This document shows positions 1 through 6,984 of a DNA stretch of 19,732 bases, piece by piece (the stretch's first letter is position 1; each line of letters begins with the position of its first letter). Source of the DNA: Spirochaetales bacterium. GTDB taxonomy: Bacteria; Spirochaetota; Spirochaetia; Sphaerochaetales; Sphaerochaetaceae. The DNA lies in the NCBI GenBank assembly GCA_022785155.1, contig JALFRH010000111.1:1-19732 (forward strand). The letters are read 5' to 3'. The translations under genes were made by a program, and so were the position numbers. Below the pieces are notes generated by a model, which worked only from the letters and a program-made list of their open reading frames with translations, had not been told where the DNA came from and ran no database searches.

Positions 1-557
1 GCCAGGGCAAGGACTATTCCAGGAATGATTCCCGCCATAAAAAGGGCGCTGACAGATAATCCGCCTGCAGCCATGGCATAGATGATCATATTGTGGGAAG
101 GTGGAATAAGCATTCCTTCAACAGATGAAGCCATTGTTACGGAAGTGGAAAACTCTCCGTCATATCCTTTTTTCTTCATCATAGGAATGAGGATTGCACC
201 TAAAGATGCTGTATCGGCAGTAGCAGAACCTGATATTCCACCGAAGAATAGGGATGCAAGGATATTCACCATTGCCATACCACCTCTCATCCAACCTACG
301 CAAGCATCTGCAAGCTTTATCAATCTATCGCTGATTCCTCCCCTTGCCATAATATCTCCCGAGAGAATGAAGAATGGAATTGCAAGAAAGGTGAAGCCAT
401 CTATTCCATCAACCAAAGCAGATACTATCTGAAGCGGAGGAAGATGTAAAAAGAAGAATGTAAGAATGGATGAGCCGATCATTGCATAGGATATATGTCC
501 ACCCAAAAAGAGTATTGTGAAGAAACTTCCCAAAAGAACAAGTATTGCAGGATTCAT
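1..557 (-). CDS. dctM: TRAP transporter large membrane subunit (DctM), N-terminal part, cut by window edge
   Basis: This is the large 12-helix-type permease subunit of a tripartite ATP-independent periplasmic (TRAP) transporter, which moves the substrate across the inner membrane using an ion gradient. Translation of the minus strand from the ATG at 557 gives 185 codons, starting MNPAILVLLG, that run off the left edge. Visible family features are very hydrophobic segments, a GGISGSATAD stretch followed by TASLGAILIP, and an IPPS loop, all typical of DctM. The ATG lies two bases after the dctQ stop. An AAAGGAG ribosome site (568-574) sits inside the dctQ end, so the two genes are probably translated together. 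The C-terminal half is outside the window. Family assignment is secure; the substrate cannot be read from this subunit. Confidence 0.93.
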   Translation of the reverse strand, partial: MNPAILVLLGSFFTILFLGGHISYAMIGSSILTFFFLHLPPLQIVSALVDGIDGFTFLAIPFFILSGDIMARGGISDRLIKLADACVGWMRGGMAMVNILASLFFGGISGSATADTASLGAILIPMMKKKGYDGEFSTSVTMASSVEGMLIPPSHNMIIYAMAAGGLSVSALFMAGIIPGIVLAL

Positions 558-559
558 TT

Positions 560-1054
560 TTATTCAACTCCTTTGATTATTCGGCCCAGAGCCATGAAGA
601 AACCATATATTCCACCGATGACAACAGAAAAATATGTAATGTTTAAAGGCCATCCTGTAGCAGCCATTCTTGCATTGGATGACAAGGAAACAAGTTTAAT
701 TCCATATATGACAAGAAATAGATTCACAAGTATCAAGAATATATATGCTCCCAAATGGAAATACTTGACTGTTTTTTTTGAAACGATTCCATCTATTACG
801 GACATTCTTACATGTTTATCTGTTTTTATTGCATATCCAGCAGATACAAAACATAGCCATACCAGACAGAGAATGGCTAGTTCCTGTGTCCATCTGGGGG
901 ATTTTATAAATGTAAGATACCTTCCCAATACTCCATAGGAAACGGAGAACACCATTACGCCAAAAATAATTACACAAAGCATCAGCATTATTTTAGAGAA
1001 TATATCCTCAAATTTCTTATATGCCGATTGGAATTTTTTTATCTTTTCAGACAT
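560..1054 (-). CDS. dctQ: TRAP transporter small membrane subunit (DctQ)
   Basis: The 164-residue protein has the size and four-helix layout of the DctQ small permease subunit, which pairs with DctM in the inner membrane. Hydrophobic segments lie at about residues 22-45, 57-76, 98-120 and 136-158. The RWTQEL stretch at 54-59, just before helix 2, matches the conserved W-x-E region of the family. The start ATG at 1054 follows a GAGG ribosome site five bases upstream. It lies between dctP (67 bases upstream, with a hairpin in the gap) and dctM (two bases downstream). Sequence conservation in DctQ is low, so the call rests on topology, size and position, which agree well. A 147-codon open frame on the opposite strand is a shadow of this gene. 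Confidence 0.92.
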   Translation of the reverse strand: MSEKIKKFQSAYKKFEDIFSKIMLMLCVIIFGVMVFSVSYGVLGRYLTFIKSPRWTQELAILCLVWLCFVSAGYAIKTDKHVRMSVIDGIVSKKTVKYFHLGAYIFLILVNLFLVIYGIKLVSLSSNARMAATGWPLNITYFSVVIGGIYGFFMALGRIIKGVE

Positions 1055-1072
1055 TGAAACCTCGAGAAATAA

Positions 1073-1100
1073 GCAGAAGAAGTATAATCACCTCTTCTGC
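1073..1100 (-). promoter_or_regulatory. Stem-loop in the dctP-dctQ gap
   Basis: GCAGAAGA and TCTTCTGC form a perfect 8-bp inverted repeat around a 12-base loop, centred in the 67-base gap between dctP and dctQ. On the transcript it is followed by UUAUUU, a weak U tract, and then by the dctQ ribosome site. In binding-protein transporter operons such hairpins often stabilise the upstream message or attenuate read-through, so that the binding protein is made in excess over the membrane subunits. That role is inferred here; only the repeat is seen. Confidence 0.45.
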
Positions 1101-1121
1101 CAATATTAGAGTTGATGATTA

Positions 1122-2129
1122 TCAGTACTTGAAATTCTTTATCTGAGAAATGATCTCAGCATATTCCTTTCCGTACTTATCGTAGACGCTCTGACATGCT
1201 TGCTGCCATTCAGCTGGGTTAACCTTTGTAATCTTTACGCCAGCTTCCTCCATCTTGGCAATATATTCAGCGTCTTTGGCATCGGAGATTTCTTCAAAAT
1301 ATCCTACAGACTCATTGAAAGCTTCTTTGATGATAGCCTTATCACTATCACTAAGCTTGTTCCAAGTCACTTCTGAGAAAAGAATTAGATTTGGAGAAAG
1401 TTCATGCTGGTCAAGTGTATAGTGCTTACAGATTTCATGGAAGGAATTGGAAACGAAGCCAGAAAGCGGCTGTTCCGCTCCATCCACGACTCCAGACTGA
1501 AGAGCTGAATATAGTTCAGAGAATGCAATGGACTGGACATTAGCACCCATTGCTTCCATTGTGTCGAAGTAGACTGATCCTTCCTGACAGCGGATCATGA
1601 GATTCTTGAGATCTGAAGGAGACTCTACGTCCTTCTTTGTGAAGAAGTAGTTTCTAGCCGATTCCTGATAGGATCCAACACAAACCATCTTGGAACCAGA
1701 AGATTGGACTGTATCGAAGATTGCCTGGCCATATTCAGACTTTTCAAAGGCACGTGCATGTTCTACGGAATCAAAGAGATATGGTAGTGTGAAGACCTTC
1801 AAAGTCGAAGCACCATAATCGGCGATGACTCCACCCATAAGCATGGCGCAGTCGATGGTTCCTGTCTGAAGTCCCTGAACTGTTGAAGGTTTGTTTCCAA
1901 GGGCTCCACTATAGAAAAGCTCGACTGTAATCCTTCCTTCCGACTTTTCATTGATCAGTTCAGCCATCTTTGCAACACCCTGGCAAAGTGGATGGTTCTG
2001 TCCGTTCTGAAGAGCAAACTTAAGAGTGATCTTTTCATTTTTGCCGGATGAGGTTTCACTTCCACCCTGAGCAAATACCAAAGAGACTGCAATAATAGCA
2101 ACGAGTAATAAAGAAATAAGTTTTCTCAT
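1122..2129 (-). CDS. dctP: TRAP transporter periplasmic substrate-binding protein (DctP)
   Basis: This 335-residue protein captures the substrate in the periplasm and delivers it to DctQM. Residues 1-20 are a signal peptide (basic MRK start, hydrophobic core, cleavage expected after VFA). There is no lipobox cysteine, so it should be soluble rather than a lipoprotein. The mature part has the DctP family pattern: a lobe starting with KITLKFALQNG, a YSGALGN region, an arginine-containing MIRCQ stretch (R180) at the place where the family salt-bridges the substrate carboxylate, and SELYSALQSGVVDGAEQP downstream. The conserved arginine suggests an organic acid such as a C4-dicarboxylate or sugar acid, but the sequence does not decide which. 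The ATG at 2129 has a strong GGAGG site at 2136-2140. The gene heads the transporter operon, directly after a kinase/regulator pair. Confidence 0.95.
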   Translation of the reverse strand: MRKLISLLLVAIIAVSLVFAQGGSETSSGKNEKITLKFALQNGQNHPLCQGVAKMAELINEKSEGRITVELFYSGALGNKPSTVQGLQTGTIDCAMLMGGVIADYGASTLKVFTLPYLFDSVEHARAFEKSEYGQAIFDTVQSSGSKMVCVGSYQESARNYFFTKKDVESPSDLKNLMIRCQEGSVYFDTMEAMGANVQSIAFSELYSALQSGVVDGAEQPLSGFVSNSFHEICKHYTLDQHELSPNLILFSEVTWNKLSDSDKAIIKEAFNESVGYFEEISDAKDAEYIAKMEEAGVKITKVNPAEWQQACQSVYDKYGKEYAEIISQIKNFKY

Positions 2130-2168
2130 TTTTTTCCTCCATTTTCTCTAAGTCTATTTAAGGATTGC

Positions 2169-2197
2169 AGTATCCAGTTAGGTATGATATCGACCAA
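2169..2197 (-). promoter_or_regulatory. Possible sigma70-type promoter of the dctPQM operon
   Basis: On the minus strand TTGGTC (2197-2192) and GATACT (2174-2169) are separated by 17 bases. This is a mediocre -35 with a fair -10, as expected for a promoter that needs an activator. Transcription would start near 2162, about 32 bases before the dctP ATG and upstream of its GGAGG site. The -35 overlaps the nearer copy of the TATCGAC repeat. This is pattern matching only. Confidence 0.35.
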
Positions 2198-2216
2198 AAA
2201 TATGGAAATTATCGAC
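2188..2216. promoter_or_regulatory. Direct repeat TATCGAC, 22 bases apart: possible binding sites of the AraC-type regulator
   Basis: TATCGAC occurs at 2188-2194 and again at 2210-2216, exactly 22 bases apart (about two helical turns) and in the same orientation. AraC-family activators typically bind direct repeats about 21 bases apart, with the nearer copy touching the -35. Here the nearer copy overlaps the proposed dctP -35, and the farther one covers the end of the regulator gene. A third, inverted copy of the core (GTCGAT) lies at 2222-2227. The repeat and spacing are seen; binding by the neighbouring regulator is inferred. Confidence 0.4.
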
Positions 2217-2904
2217 ATTTTGTCGATGGAGAATTACCTGTAACCTTTTTGTAACACTTTGAAAAGTAGGCAGGATCATTAAAGCCTACCTTATAAGTCA
2301 CTTCCGATACACTCATTCCCTTCTTCATATAGTAATTTGCTTTCTCGACCCTTACTTCCAGAAGGTGGTTCATAATGGTTTTGCCTTCACTTTTCTTGAA
2401 GACCCTGCCTATATATGATTTATCGAAGCCTACAGCAGATGAAATATCTTCCAGGCCTATATCCTTCATATAGTTTTCTTCAATGTATTTTTTGATCTTC
2501 ACTACAGTATTTGCAGAACCGAAGGATTCTTCCTCGACACTGGCTATAAATGCATTTATGGCTTCTTTGAAGGTCTCAATGGAGTATGGCTTCAAAAGAT
2601 AGTCGAAGGCATTGTTCCTCATGCTCGTTCTTATATGTTCATAATCAGAATATGCAGTGGCCATTATTACCTTTGTCTGAGGAGAGTTTTTGTCGATATA
2701 TGCCAATATGTCGGTTCCTTCCATATCTGGAAGATTTATATCCAATACGACAAGGTCGTAATCACTTTGGGAAAGCATCTTCAAAGCAGTACTTCCATTC
2801 ATGGTTGATGTGACAATTTCAAATTTGGAAGGAAAATATATCTGGAACAGTTTCTCCAGCGCCCTTCTCTCCAATAGTTCATCTTCAATAATAAGGCACC
2901 TCAT
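2209..2904 (-). CDS. Two-component response regulator, receiver plus AraC-type DNA-binding domain (YesN type)
   Basis: This 231-residue cytoplasmic transcription factor is probably phosphorylated by the kinase encoded just upstream. Residues 1-118 are a receiver domain: acidic pair E7-D8, phospho-acceptor D55 in VVLDINLPD, T83 and K105 in LLKPY. Residues about 131-228 are an AraC-type domain with two helix-turn-helix units (about 149-170 and 199-222). The second carries the family signature around VGFNDPAYFSKCYKK. It is much shorter than many YesN proteins because the receiver and DNA-binding parts are joined by only a short linker. The ATG overlaps the kinase stop by four bases (ATGA) and follows a GGAGGAG site. 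It most likely activates the TRAP operon that begins 79 bases downstream; autoregulation is possible. The target is inferred from position. Confidence 0.93.
   Translation of the reverse strand: MRCLIIEDELLERRALEKLFQIYFPSKFEIVTSTMNGSTALKMLSQSDYDLVVLDINLPDMEGTDILAYIDKNSPQTKVIMATAYSDYEHIRTSMRNNAFDYLLKPYSIETFKEAINAFIASVEEESFGSANTVVKIKKYIEENYMKDIGLEDISSAVGFDKSYIGRVFKKSEGKTIMNHLLEVRVEKANYYMKKGMSVSEVTYKVGFNDPAYFSKCYKKVTGNSPSTKCR
2211..2227 (-). terminator. Small hairpin at the end of the regulator gene, at best a weak terminator
   Basis: The transcript reads ATCGACA-AAA-UGUCGAU, a perfect 7-bp stem with a 3-base loop that covers the last codons and stop of the regulator gene. The following bases are AAUUUCCAUAUUUUU, so the U tract is displaced and interrupted. 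It could slow read-through into dctP, or the symmetry may simply reflect protein-binding half sites, since it contains the repeat core described for this region. I favour the second reading slightly. Confidence 0.25.
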
Positions 2905-4334
2905 GACTCCTCCTTTTTAGGAAATAATACTGATACATTTGAATACTCTCCCGTTATGCTCTCCACCTTCATCAAGTCCTCTCTTCCATATTCCAGGGTC
3001 AGTCTTTTCCTTATATTTGCCATGCCTATTCCTTTTGATGATTTGATTTCATTTACATCAAAGCCAGGGCCGTTGTCGTAGACGGAGACACGGATCAAAT
3101 CACCGTCCCTGGAACATCTGATCTTTATTTCCCAACCACCGTTCTCCTTCTTTTGGAAACCATATTTAAAGCTGTTCTCAACCAGTGGTTGTATGCACAT
3201 AGGAAGGACATACTCTTCTTTTAGTCCTTCTTCGACTATTATTTCATAGTTGAAAGGAACATCTGTAGTCTGTTTCTGAAAGTTTATATATGTATTTACG
3301 ATATCGAGTTCTTTGGAAAGTAGGACCATTTTATCGGAGTTGTCAAGATAATAGCGAAGTATCTTACCTATGGATTCAACAAGATTCATTGTGAGATCAG
3401 GTCCAGTAATCAGTGATGCCATTCCAATCTGATGAAGTGCGTTGAAAAGAAAATGAGGATTTACCTGGGATTTCAGGATAGTCATTTCAGCTTCTATCAT
3501 CTGGGTTCTCTGCTGCTGGTTCCTCAGTCTTTCTTCAGCAAGACTCTTCTCTATTTCGTTCTGTCTCTCGATTTTCAAAAAATAATCATGAAGCTTAAGT
3601 TTCATTGAATTGATGGAGTTGGAGACATCGTTGAATTCACTATATGAATCATTCTTCAAATCTTCTATTTCCCAATTCTGCTTTGATATTTGGGAAAGAT
3701 TGTTTTTGATATTGTTCAAAAAATCTATCATCTTGTTCTGGAAAATCACAAAACTCCCGCCAAGGATGATTATGAAGAATAGAAAGATGACCAATATGAT
3801 TAAGAAGTAGCTGTTGTTTTTGTCTGCGCTTAGAATATAACTGTTATATCCTTCATTCATATCCTTCTGCATTACACTATAGATTTCACGCTGATGATTA
3901 TCGAAGGCATCAAGTATATATGACACAGAAGAATAGAGCTGGGTCTTATCTACAGTGGGCCCAAGATCAAGCTTGCTTTGGTATGATAGAAAGTTGCTTA
4001 GTCTTCTTACACTTTGGATATTATCGTATGAAAAGCTTTCTGATTGGGATAAGTATTGATTTACATCTTTTGTAATTTCTTCTATGGTAGATAAATATAG
4101 TTCAAGATACTTCTTCTCCCAGGCATGGCGGTACTGTGTAATTGCAGATCTGCAGTCTTCAATATCTATAAGGATATTGTTTGATGATGAGACTTTGAAA
4201 ATCAGTCTTTCCTGAGCTACTCTCTGGTCCTTCATTACTCCGAATATTAATAAGTAAGTGATGGACAGTAACATCAAGGAAAGCACACACAACGTGACGA
4301 AAATGCTGATGATACTTCTTCTACCTTTATACAT
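2901..4334 (-). CDS. Sensor histidine kinase of the YesM/LytS (His_kinase/HATPase_c) type
   Basis: This 477-residue inner-membrane kinase should sense an external signal and phosphorylate the regulator encoded immediately downstream. Two membrane helices (about 8-33 and 176-198) flank a roughly 140-residue external region that looks wholly helical, followed by a HAMP-like and coiled-coil stretch (about 200-285). The phosphorylated histidine is H294 in the NPHFLFN box typical of this class. The ATPase domain shows N387 in VENSFKYGF, DNGPGFD (420-426) and the glycine loop KGIGMANIRKRL (434-445). The external part is smaller than the Cache domains common in YesM kinases and suggests a four-helix sensor. 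The ATG at 4334 has a GAGG site seven bases upstream. It starts 68 bases after mutS with no clear terminator between, and a TATCAT -10 near 4358 is possible but weak. The ligand is unknown; the transported substrate is the natural candidate. Confidence 0.94.
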   Translation of the reverse strand: MYKGRRSIISIFVTLCVLSLMLLSITYLLIFGVMKDQRVAQERLIFKVSSSNNILIDIEDCRSAITQYRHAWEKKYLELYLSTIEEITKDVNQYLSQSESFSYDNIQSVRRLSNFLSYQSKLDLGPTVDKTQLYSSVSYILDAFDNHQREIYSVMQKDMNEGYNSYILSADKNNSYFLIILVIFLFFIIILGGSFVIFQNKMIDFLNNIKNNLSQISKQNWEIEDLKNDSYSEFNDVSNSINSMKLKLHDYFLKIERQNEIEKSLAEERLRNQQQRTQMIEAEMTILKSQVNPHFLFNALHQIGMASLITGPDLTMNLVESIGKILRYYLDNSDKMVLLSKELDIVNTYINFQKQTTDVPFNYEIIVEEGLKEEYVLPMCIQPLVENSFKYGFQKKENGGWEIKIRCSRDGDLIRVSVYDNGPGFDVNEIKSSKGIGMANIRKRLTLEYGREDLMKVESITGEYSNVSVLFPKKEES

Positions 4335-4402
4335 CCAATATCCTCAATAAGAGAGATGATAGCACTTAAAAAGATTGAATAAAGATAAAACTGAAAAAAC
4401 AG

Positions 4403-6982
4403 CTATTTTTCTTTAAGCTTTTTCTTCAATTCTCCAATAAGGATAAGGGCGTCAAGAGGAGTGGATTGATCCAAGTCAAAGTCGAGGATTGCATCTGCAC
4501 ACTCTTTTTCAGCGCCGCTGTCCACGATCTCCACATCTTGAGAGAATAGACTTCCCTGCTCTGAGAACGAAGAGTAATCTTCAAAGTGCTTCTTTTGGAA
4601 TGAAAGCGCTTCATTTACTACACTTCTGGGCATACCTGCAAGTTTGGCTACATGAATACCATAACTGGAGGCGGCTACACCTTCCACCGCCTTCCTCAAG
4701 AAGATTACGGAACCCTTCTCCTCCTTTACATCCATATGTAAAAGTGCGATATCGGAAGTATCCAACATAGTCAGCTCATGGTAGTGTGTGGCAAACAAAG
4801 TCACAGCCCCACTCTTTTTCAGGTATTCCATTATGGCATATGCGATACTCATGCCATCCTGGGTGCTGGTCCCCCTTCCTATTTCATCCATGATTACAAG
4901 GCTTTTGTCTGTTATGCTTCTGAGAATCTGGGCGGATTCACTCATTTCAATTAGGAAGGTCGATTCACCTTTTGAGAGGTTGTCCGAGGCTCCGACACGA
5001 CAAAAGATTTTGTCTGTAATAGGAATTGTGGCATTTGTTGCAGGAACAAAGGAACCAATATGGGAGAGTAATACAATTAGTGCTATTTCCCTCAGATAAG
5101 TGGATTTACCTGCCATATTTGGTCCTGTGATCAAGGAGAATCTTGATTTATTTGTAGAGAAAGAGTTCGGCACATATCGCTCTGTATTGGATTCAACCAC
5201 AGGATGGCGTCCATCCTTGATATCCACTTCCCCGTTTTCGACCATAACTGGTTTCACCCAGTTGCATTCTTTGGCCAGATATGAAAGGGATGAGTAGAAA
5301 TCCAACATTGATATTACCTTTCCCATTCCCTCTATATCAGAACGAAGGTTATAGGCTTGATCGACGAACTTTGAATAAATGGCCCTTTCCCTTTTGGCTG
5401 CTTCTTCCTTGCTGCTGTAAATCCTGTCCTGAATTGCGTTCAACTCTGGAGTCGAAAAACGTTCACCTCCCACAAGGGTCTGCCTTCTGATAAAATAGGG
5501 CGGAACTTTATCCAACTGCCCTTTGGATACTTCAAGGTAACAGCCGATTATTCTGTTTTCACTGCACTTAAGTGTAGTTATGCCTGTCTCTTCTTTGATT
5601 CTCTCCAAATACTCATCAAGTTCTTTTGACCCCCCTCCGGAAAGGGATCTTAATGAGTCCAACTCTTCATCGTAGCCATCGTTGATGATGGTTCCTTCAT
5701 TGTTGATATTCGTACAATCACGGTTTATGGCCTTGAGACACTCTGTAGAGAAATCCAAAAGTGAATTCCAATCATAGTCCGTACCTTGGTCAGCCACAGA
5801 TAGATAATCGTTTCTTTCGCCCACCATATCGATGAAGGTGGCGGTACTTTCGCTGATGGCTATTAGATCCCTGGGTGTGGCTCGTTTCATGCCGACCTTT
5901 ACTCCCAGTCTCTCCAAATCGCTGGTTTGTTTCAGATTATTTCTTAACGCACTCAGTTCTTCGCCGTCAGAATAGAATCTATCAACCCATTCCTGACGCT
6001 GCAGTATTTTTGATATATCCACCAATGGATGAAGTAGAGCCCACTTCAGGAATCTACCTCCTCCCGGAGTCAGAGTCCTATTGATGGTATAAAAGAGAGA
6101 ATACTTCTGTCCCCCTTCAGTAATGGATGATAAAAGCTCCAGATTTCTGATTGTGGCAGAGTTAAGGAACATGAAGCTTTCGTCACCTATGCGCTCAATG
6201 CCCTTGAGCTGGGGAAGATCAGCCTTTGCAGTATCACCCAAATAAGAAAGAAGGGCACCGATGGAAGTAAGGATGGGATCCTTCTCATCTATTTCCAAAA
6301 GCCTCAACGCGTTGGATGAAAACTGCCTTTCCGTCTGTTTTCTCCCTTCTTTAAGAGAAAAATACCAAGTGGGAAGTTTTGATACGATTGAGGAAGTGGA
6401 ATCTACGACCCTCTTGAACTCTTTGTTTGAGAAGTAGAGATCATCAGGAACAAGAATCTCCTTAGGAGATATTTCATAGAGAATGGAATCGAGTCTGGAA
6501 AAATCCTTCTCCAAAGGAAGGGTCCTGATGTAGAACTCCCCTGTGGATATATCCGACCAAGCGATATGGACTCCCCTTTTCTCTACATTGATGGCAGAGA
6601 CGAAGGAAGAAGATAGGGAATCAAGGTATTCATCGTCCACAACAGTGGCAGGGGTATAAACCTGGGTGACTTCCCTTTTTGCCAGTTTGTTCTTTTCGTT
6701 GGGATCAAGAAACTGCTCGCATACAGCTACCTTCTTACCATAATCCAGAAGTCTTTTAAGGTAGTTTTTGGCAGCGTGGTATGGAATGCCACACATTGGC
6801 ATGGTGCCACGATGAGTTAGGGTGAGATTCAACAACTTCGACACTTCCACAGCATCATCATTGAACATCTCGTAAAAATCACCCAAGCGAAAAAAGAGCA
6901 CCTTATCTTGATGCTCTTTTTTAATCTCAATGTACTGACGTACCATAGGTGTCAGTTCTTTTTCTTCTTCCTTTCCCTGCAT
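4403..6982 (-). CDS. mutS: DNA mismatch repair protein MutS
   Basis: MutS scans DNA for mispairs and small loops and, with MutL, starts mismatch repair. The 859-residue protein has the full domain set. The mismatch-reading F36-x-E38 sits in GDFYEMF, at the same numbers as in Escherichia coli. Next come connector, lever and clamp regions, then the ATPase with Walker A GPNMAGKST (620-628), the STFLIEMSE loop (about 674), Walker B VIMDE ending at E700, and FATHYHEL (730-737). A QGSLF stretch (809-813) looks like the beta-clamp binding motif. I chose the ATG at 6982 although the frame stays open to a possible start at 7075. The extra 31 residues would overlap bamA and are unlike MutS, while the chosen N-terminus (KELTPMVRQY) aligns with known MutS starts. 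It begins two bases after the bamA stop with no clear ribosome site, so it is probably translated by coupling. Confidence 0.97.
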   Translation of the reverse strand: MQGKEEEKELTPMVRQYIEIKKEHQDKVLFFRLGDFYEMFNDDAVEVSKLLNLTLTHRGTMPMCGIPYHAAKNYLKRLLDYGKKVAVCEQFLDPNEKNKLAKREVTQVYTPATVVDDEYLDSLSSSFVSAINVEKRGVHIAWSDISTGEFYIRTLPLEKDFSRLDSILYEISPKEILVPDDLYFSNKEFKRVVDSTSSIVSKLPTWYFSLKEGRKQTERQFSSNALRLLEIDEKDPILTSIGALLSYLGDTAKADLPQLKGIERIGDESFMFLNSATIRNLELLSSITEGGQKYSLFYTINRTLTPGGGRFLKWALLHPLVDISKILQRQEWVDRFYSDGEELSALRNNLKQTSDLERLGVKVGMKRATPRDLIAISESTATFIDMVGERNDYLSVADQGTDYDWNSLLDFSTECLKAINRDCTNINNEGTIINDGYDEELDSLRSLSGGGSKELDEYLERIKEETGITTLKCSENRIIGCYLEVSKGQLDKVPPYFIRRQTLVGGERFSTPELNAIQDRIYSSKEEAAKRERAIYSKFVDQAYNLRSDIEGMGKVISMLDFYSSLSYLAKECNWVKPVMVENGEVDIKDGRHPVVESNTERYVPNSFSTNKSRFSLITGPNMAGKSTYLREIALIVLLSHIGSFVPATNATIPITDKIFCRVGASDNLSKGESTFLIEMSESAQILRSITDKSLVIMDEIGRGTSTQDGMSIAYAIMEYLKKSGAVTLFATHYHELTMLDTSDIALLHMDVKEEKGSVIFLRKAVEGVAASSYGIHVAKLAGMPRSVVNEALSFQKKHFEDYSSFSEQGSLFSQDVEIVDSGAEKECADAILDFDLDQSTPLDALILIGELKKKLKEK

Positions 6983-6984
6983 AA

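Noticed and set aside
495..938. A 147-codon plus-strand open frame opposite dctQ
   Set aside because: It is antisense to a clear DctQ gene, has no recognisable motifs and fits a shadow frame.
4335..4402. Possible terminator between mutS and the kinase gene
   Set aside because: Only AU-rich runs that could pair weakly (GAAAAA with UUUUUC); no GC-containing stem was found.
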